Positions 60,932-64,000 of a DNA stretch of 64,000 nucleotides are shown piece by piece. The stretch is from Micromonospora cabrerizensis (GTDB lineage Bacteria; Actinomycetota; Actinomycetes; Mycobacteriales; Micromonosporaceae), in assembly GCF_022230955.1 (NCBI RefSeq), contig NZ_JAKKFI010000064.1:29755-93754 (forward strand), in the 5' to 3' direction. A program made the translations under genes and the position numbers. The notes beneath the pieces are model-generated. The model had not been told where the DNA came from and searched no databases. It saw only the letters and a program-made list of their open reading frames with translations. Numbering within the stretch: position 1 is the first letter of the stretch; every line of letters starts with the position of its first letter.

Positions 60932-61201
60932 ATGGCGCTCGACCAGGAAGCCAAGGCCAGCATCCGCGCGGAGTACGCGACCGCCGAGGGCGACACCGGT
61001 TCGCCGGAGGTTCAGGTCGCGGTCCTCACCAAGCGGATCGCCGAGCTGACCGAGCACCTGAAGGTGCACAAGCACGACCACCACAGCCGCCGTGGGCTGC
61101 TGCTGCTGGTCGGCCGTCGCCGTCGGCTGCTCAACTACGTTCAGAAGAAGGATATTGCGCGCTACCGGTCGCTCATCGAGCGGCTCGGCCTGCGCAGGTG
61201 A
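60932..61201 (+). CDS. rpsO: 30S ribosomal protein S15
   Basis: 89 residues, standard length; GDTGSPEVQVAVLTKRIAELTEHLKVHKHDHHSRRGLLLLVGRRRRLLNYV is the S15 core. CAGGGAGAAC before ATG 60932. The 199-bp leader holds a possible promoter (TAGTCT near 60795) and could contain the S15 autoregulatory site. Followed by a strong terminator. Confidence 0.98.
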   Translation: MALDQEAKASIRAEYATAEGDTGSPEVQVAVLTKRIAELTEHLKVHKHDHHSRRGLLLLVGRRRRLLNYVQKKDIARYRSLIERLGLRR

Positions 61202-61205
61202 CGTG

Positions 61206-61237
61206 ACGGGGGAGTGGCCGACCGGCCGCTCCCCCGT
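61206..61237 (+). terminator. Stem-loop after rpsO
   Basis: ACGGGGGAG ... CTCCCCCGT enclosing GGCC-GACC-GGCC, 5 bp after the rpsO stop. Confidence 0.8.
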
Positions 61238-61286
61238 ACCGCGTCCCACCTGAGGAAACACGGGCCGCGCGACCACCCGAGAGGGA

Positions 61287-61372
61287 GCCGGTCAGCGTAC
61301 CGGTCTCCGGTAGTGGCCCCCGGGAACCCCGGCATCATGCCGGCCACCCGGGCGCTTCGATCGAAGACCGGC
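61287..61372 (+). ncRNA. Probable Actino-pnp-type leader RNA
   Basis: Upstream of pnp: outer helix GCCGGTC/GACCGGC, then AGCG/CGCT, enclosing hairpins TACCGG-TCT-CCGGTA and CCGGCA-TCA-TGCCGG flanked by GTGG/CCAC. Actino-pnp RNA is a known motif found upstream of actinobacterial pnp genes; this assignment rests on position and foldability, not a covariance search. Confidence 0.5.
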
Positions 61373-61428
61373 CGGCTGAGCAGCTCCCCGATGTCGTGGG
61401 CCCACGACGCGAAGGAGCACGACAGCAC

Positions 61429-63828
61429 ATGACCGAGACCAAACTCGGCACCGAATCCCGCACCGCCGTGATCGACAACGGGTCCTTCGGCACCCGTGAG
61501 ATCACCTTCTCCACCGGTCGGCTGGCTCGCCAGGCCGCCGGTTCCGTCATCGCCCAACTGGGCGAGACGGTCGTTCTCTCCGCCACGACCGCCGGTAAGC
61601 ACCCGAAGGAGCAGTTCGACTTCTTCCCGCTGACCGTCGACGTCGAGGAGCGGATGTACGCCGCGGGCCGCATCCCCGGCTCGTTCTTCCGCCGTGAGGG
61701 CCGGCCGAGCGAGGACGCGATCCTCACCTGCCGCCTGATCGACCGGCCGCTGCGCCCGTCCTTCGTGAAGGGCCTGCGCAACGAGGTCCAGGTCGTCGAG
61801 ACCATCCTCGCGCTGGACCCGCAGCACCCGTACGACGTCGTGGCGATCAACGCCGCCTCGATGTCGACCAAGCTCTCCGGCCTGCCGTTCTCCGGCCCGA
61901 TCGGTGCGACCCGCGTCGCCCACATCGACGGCCAGTGGGTCGCCTTCCCGACCCTGGAGGAGCTGGCCCGGGCCACCTTCGACATGGTCGTGGCCGGCCG
62001 CACGCTCGAAGACGGCGACGTCGCGATCATGATGGTCGAGGCCGAAGCCACCCCGAACGCCGTCGCCCTGATCTCGGCCGGTGCCACCGCACCGACCGAG
62101 GAGGTCGTCGCCAGCGGCCTGGAGGCCGCCAAGCCGGCGATCCGTGAGCTGTGCCGCGCGCAGAGCGAGCTGGCCGAGGTCGCCGCCAAGCCGGTCACCG
62201 AGTTCCCGGTCTTCCTGGACTACCAGGACGACGTGTTCTCCGCCGTGGCCGACCTGGCCCGTGGCGACGTGACCGAGGCGATCACCATCGCCGGCAAGGC
62301 CGACCGCGAGGAAGCCCTGGACCGGATCAAGGCCCGGGTCGCCGAGGAGCTGGGCGCCCGGTTCGAGGGTCGGGAGAAGGAGCTCAGCGCCGCCTTCCGC
62401 TCGCTGACCAAGTCCGAGGTGCGCAACCGCGTGCTGCGCGAGCAGGTCCGCATGGACGGCCGCGGCCCGCGCGACATCCGGTCGCTGACCGCCGAGGTCG
62501 GCGTGCTGCCCCGGGTGCACGGTTCGGCGCTGTTCGAGCGGGGCGAAACCCAGATCCTGGGCGTCACCACGCTGAACATGCTCCGGATGGAGCAGATGGT
62601 GGACACGCTGTCCCCCGAGAACCGCAAGCGCTACATGCACAACTACAACTTCCCGCCGTACTCGACCGGTGAGACCGGCCGGGTCGGCTCGCCGAAGCGT
62701 CGCGAGATCGGCCACGGCGCTCTCGCCGAGCGCGCGCTGATCCCGGTGCTGCCGTCGCGCGAGGAGTTCCCGTACGCCATCCGGCAGGTCTCCGAGGCGC
62801 TCGGCTCCAACGGCTCCACCTCGATGGGTTCGGTCTGCGCGTCGACGCTGGGCCTGCTCTCCGCGGGTGTCCCGCTGAAGGCGCCGGTCGCCGGTATCGC
62901 GATGGGGCTCATCTCCGACGAGGTGGACGGCAAGACCCAGTACGTGACGCTGACCGACATCCTCGGTGCCGAGGACGCGTTCGGTGACATGGACTTCAAG
63001 GTCGCCGGCACCCCGGAGTTCGTCACCGCGCTCCAGCTCGACACCAAGCTCAACGGCATCCCGTCGGACGTGCTGGCTGCCGCGTTGCAGCAGGCGAACG
63101 AGGCCCGGCAGGTCATCCTCGGTGTCATGAAGGCCGCGATCGAGGCTCCGGCCGAGATGTCGGACTACGCGCCGCGGGTCACCACCGTCAAGATCCCGGT
63201 GGACAAGATCGGCATGGTGATCGGCCCGAAGGGTCAGACCATCAACGCGATCCAGGACGAGACCGGCGCCGAGATCTCCATCGAGGACGACGGCACGATC
63301 TACGTCGGCGCCACCAACGGCCCGTCGGCCCAGGCGGCCGTCGACCGGATCAACGGGATCGCCAACCCGACGCTGCCGAAGCAGGGCGAGCGGTTCCTCG
63401 GCACGGTGGTCAAGACCGCCGCGTTCGGTGCGTTCATCTCGCTGCTGCCGGGCCGCGACGGCCTGCTGCACATCTCCAAGGTGGGCGACGGCAAGCGGGT
63501 CGAGCGCGTCGAGGACTTCCTCAACGTCGGTGACCGGGTCGAGGTCGAGATCGCCGACATCGACGCCCGCGGCAAGATCTACCTGGACAAGGTCCGGCCG
63601 GAGGGCACCGAGGCGCCCGCCGCCGGCGAGGCCGCCGGTGGCGACCGGCCGGCTGGTCGCGACCGTGGCGACCGGGCTCCGCGTGACCGCGGCGACCGCG
63701 AGCGTGGCGGCGACCGGGGCGGGCGTGGCCCGGAGCGCGGCAACGGCGGCGGCGAGGGCGGCAACGGCGGCGGCGGCGAGGGTGGCGAGGGCGGCGAGCG
63801 TCCGCGCCGCCGGACCCGGCACAGCTAA
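61429..63828 (+). CDS. pnp: Polyribonucleotide nucleotidyltransferase (PNPase)
   Basis: 799 residues, somewhat long because of the tail. First RNase PH domain (GRLARQAAGSVIAQLGETVVL), helical linker, second RNase PH domain (RGPRDIRSLTAEVGVLPRVHGSALFERGETQ; SLGSNGSTSMGSVCASTL-type catalytic loop; TDILGAEDAFGDMDFKVAGT), KH (IPVDKIGMVIGPKGQTINAIQDETGAEISIEDDG) and S1 (GTVVKTAAFGAFISLLPGRDGLLHISK). The last ~60 residues are RGD/Gly-rich. 3'-5' phosphorolysis of RNA. GAAGGAG at 61411-61417 sets ATG 61429. Confidence 0.97.
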   Translation: MTETKLGTESRTAVIDNGSFGTREITFSTGRLARQAAGSVIAQLGETVVLSATTAGKHPKEQFDFFPLTVDVEERMYAAGRIPGSFFRREGRPSEDAILTCRLIDRPLRPSFVKGLRNEVQVVETILALDPQHPYDVVAINAASMSTKLSGLPFSGPIGATRVAHIDGQWVAFPTLEELARATFDMVVAGRTLEDGDVAIMMVEAEATPNAVALISAGATAPTEEVVASGLEAAKPAIRELCRAQSELAEVAAKPVTEFPVFLDYQDDVFSAVADLARGDVTEAITIAGKADREEALDRIKARVAEELGARFEGREKELSAAFRSLTKSEVRNRVLREQVRMDGRGPRDIRSLTAEVGVLPRVHGSALFERGETQILGVTTLNMLRMEQMVDTLSPENRKRYMHNYNFPPYSTGETGRVGSPKRREIGHGALAERALIPVLPSREEFPYAIRQVSEALGSNGSTSMGSVCASTLGLLSAGVPLKAPVAGIAMGLISDEVDGKTQYVTLTDILGAEDAFGDMDFKVAGTPEFVTALQLDTKLNGIPSDVLAAALQQANEARQVILGVMKAAIEAPAEMSDYAPRVTTVKIPVDKIGMVIGPKGQTINAIQDETGAEISIEDDGTIYVGATNGPSAQAAVDRINGIANPTLPKQGERFLGTVVKTAAFGAFISLLPGRDGLLHISKVGDGKRVERVEDFLNVGDRVEVEIADIDARGKIYLDKVRPEGTEAPAAGEAAGGDRPAGRDRGDRAPRDRGDRERGGDRGGRGPERGNGGGEGGNGGGGEGGEGGERPRRRTRHS

Positions 63829-63875
63829 TCGTCGTACCTCGCATCACCCACCCCTCGTCGAACCGGGCGCAGTAC

Positions 63876-64000
63876 GTGAGTCGGGCCATCAGCGCTCCGT
63901 TTCCACCGGATCGTCGGGGGGTGGCCGCTCGGGACACCCGGGCGGGCCGCTCCGGCGGCACCGCCCGCCGGTGGGCCCGACCGCGCGGCGGCTACCCGCC
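63876..64000 (+). CDS. Possible 5' end of the next gene (M16 peptidase-like position)
   Basis: GTG 63876 opens a frame that runs to the window end (MSRAISAPFPPDRRGVAARD...). Insulinase-type M16 peptidase genes often follow pnp in actinobacteria, but the visible 41 residues hold no catalytic motif and are Arg-rich. Position is the main support; low confidence. Confidence 0.3.
   Translation, partial: MSRAISAPFPPDRRGVAARDTRAGRSGGTARRWARPRGGYP

Noticed and set aside
58339..60996. 885-codon antisense frame over truB and ribF
   Set aside because: Only its last 100 codons (from ATG 58641) form a plausible protein; the remainder is a shadow of truB and ribF.

Overview
The window is high-GC DNA with GTG-rich starts, Shine-Dalgarno sites of the GGAGG type and strongly G/C-ending codons. 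Gene order (dxr-rseP-ispG-GNAT; rimP-nusA-ylxR-infB-ylxP-rbfA-nrnA-truB-ribF-rpsO-pnp), F420/mycothiol-type redox genes and the intergenic repeat families point to an actinomycete, most likely Micromonosporaceae (Micromonospora or a close relative). This assignment is inferred from gene content and was not tested by a search.

Layout. 1-3.4 kb: accessory region with the 3' end of a Hint-domain polymorphic toxin, an XRE-like regulator, a small acidic protein and a Uma2 nuclease. 3.5-10.3 kb: MEP isoprenoid/membrane protease block (dxr, rseP, ispG), then a PadR regulator divergent from an MFS exporter, then a DUF4081-type GNAT. 10.3-12.7 kb: two long non-coding, repeat-rich stretches around a secreted lysozyme-like gene that has twin ECF-type promoters and a foldable leader. 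12.7-26.5 kb: a one-chain double ABC exporter, an old-yellow-enzyme reductase, a dicarboxylate/cystine-type symporter preceded by a Cys-containing leader peptide, a glutathionyl-hydroquinone-reductase-like protein, a thiolase, a DUF574 methyltransferase next to a PAS-GGDEF-EAL protein, a DUF456 protein and an MBL hydrolase. 26.8-34.2 kb: a catabolic cluster (APC permease, glutamine-synthetase-like gamma-glutamyl ligase, aldehyde dehydrogenase, SDR, gamma-glutamyl hydrolase) that fits use of an amino-alcohol or polyamine through gamma-glutamylated intermediates, interrupted by an antisense PQQ-type sugar dehydrogenase.

34.9-39.0 kb: a 1219-residue sensor that joins histidine kinase, receiver, PP2C phosphatase and anti-sigma-type ATPase, convergent with a STAS antagonist. 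39.0-46.3 kb: map, a VIT1/CCC1 transporter, a nucleotidyltransferase-like protein, a deazaflavin-dependent oxidoreductase, and a PadR-ABC-FtsX unit. 46.3-63.8 kb: the conserved translation and RNA-metabolism block, with two ferritin-like genes divergent from rimP and a MATE transporter plus two small membrane proteins between nrnA and truB. The window ends at the possible start of another gene after pnp.

The non-coding part is unusually informative: a 59-bp repeat whose register coincides with stop and start codons, a palindromic GATCGACTCG element family, near-perfect 40-nt palindromes, dyad operators in front of both PadR genes, a probable Actino-pnp leader, and stem-loops that cover both stop codons at three convergent junctions.
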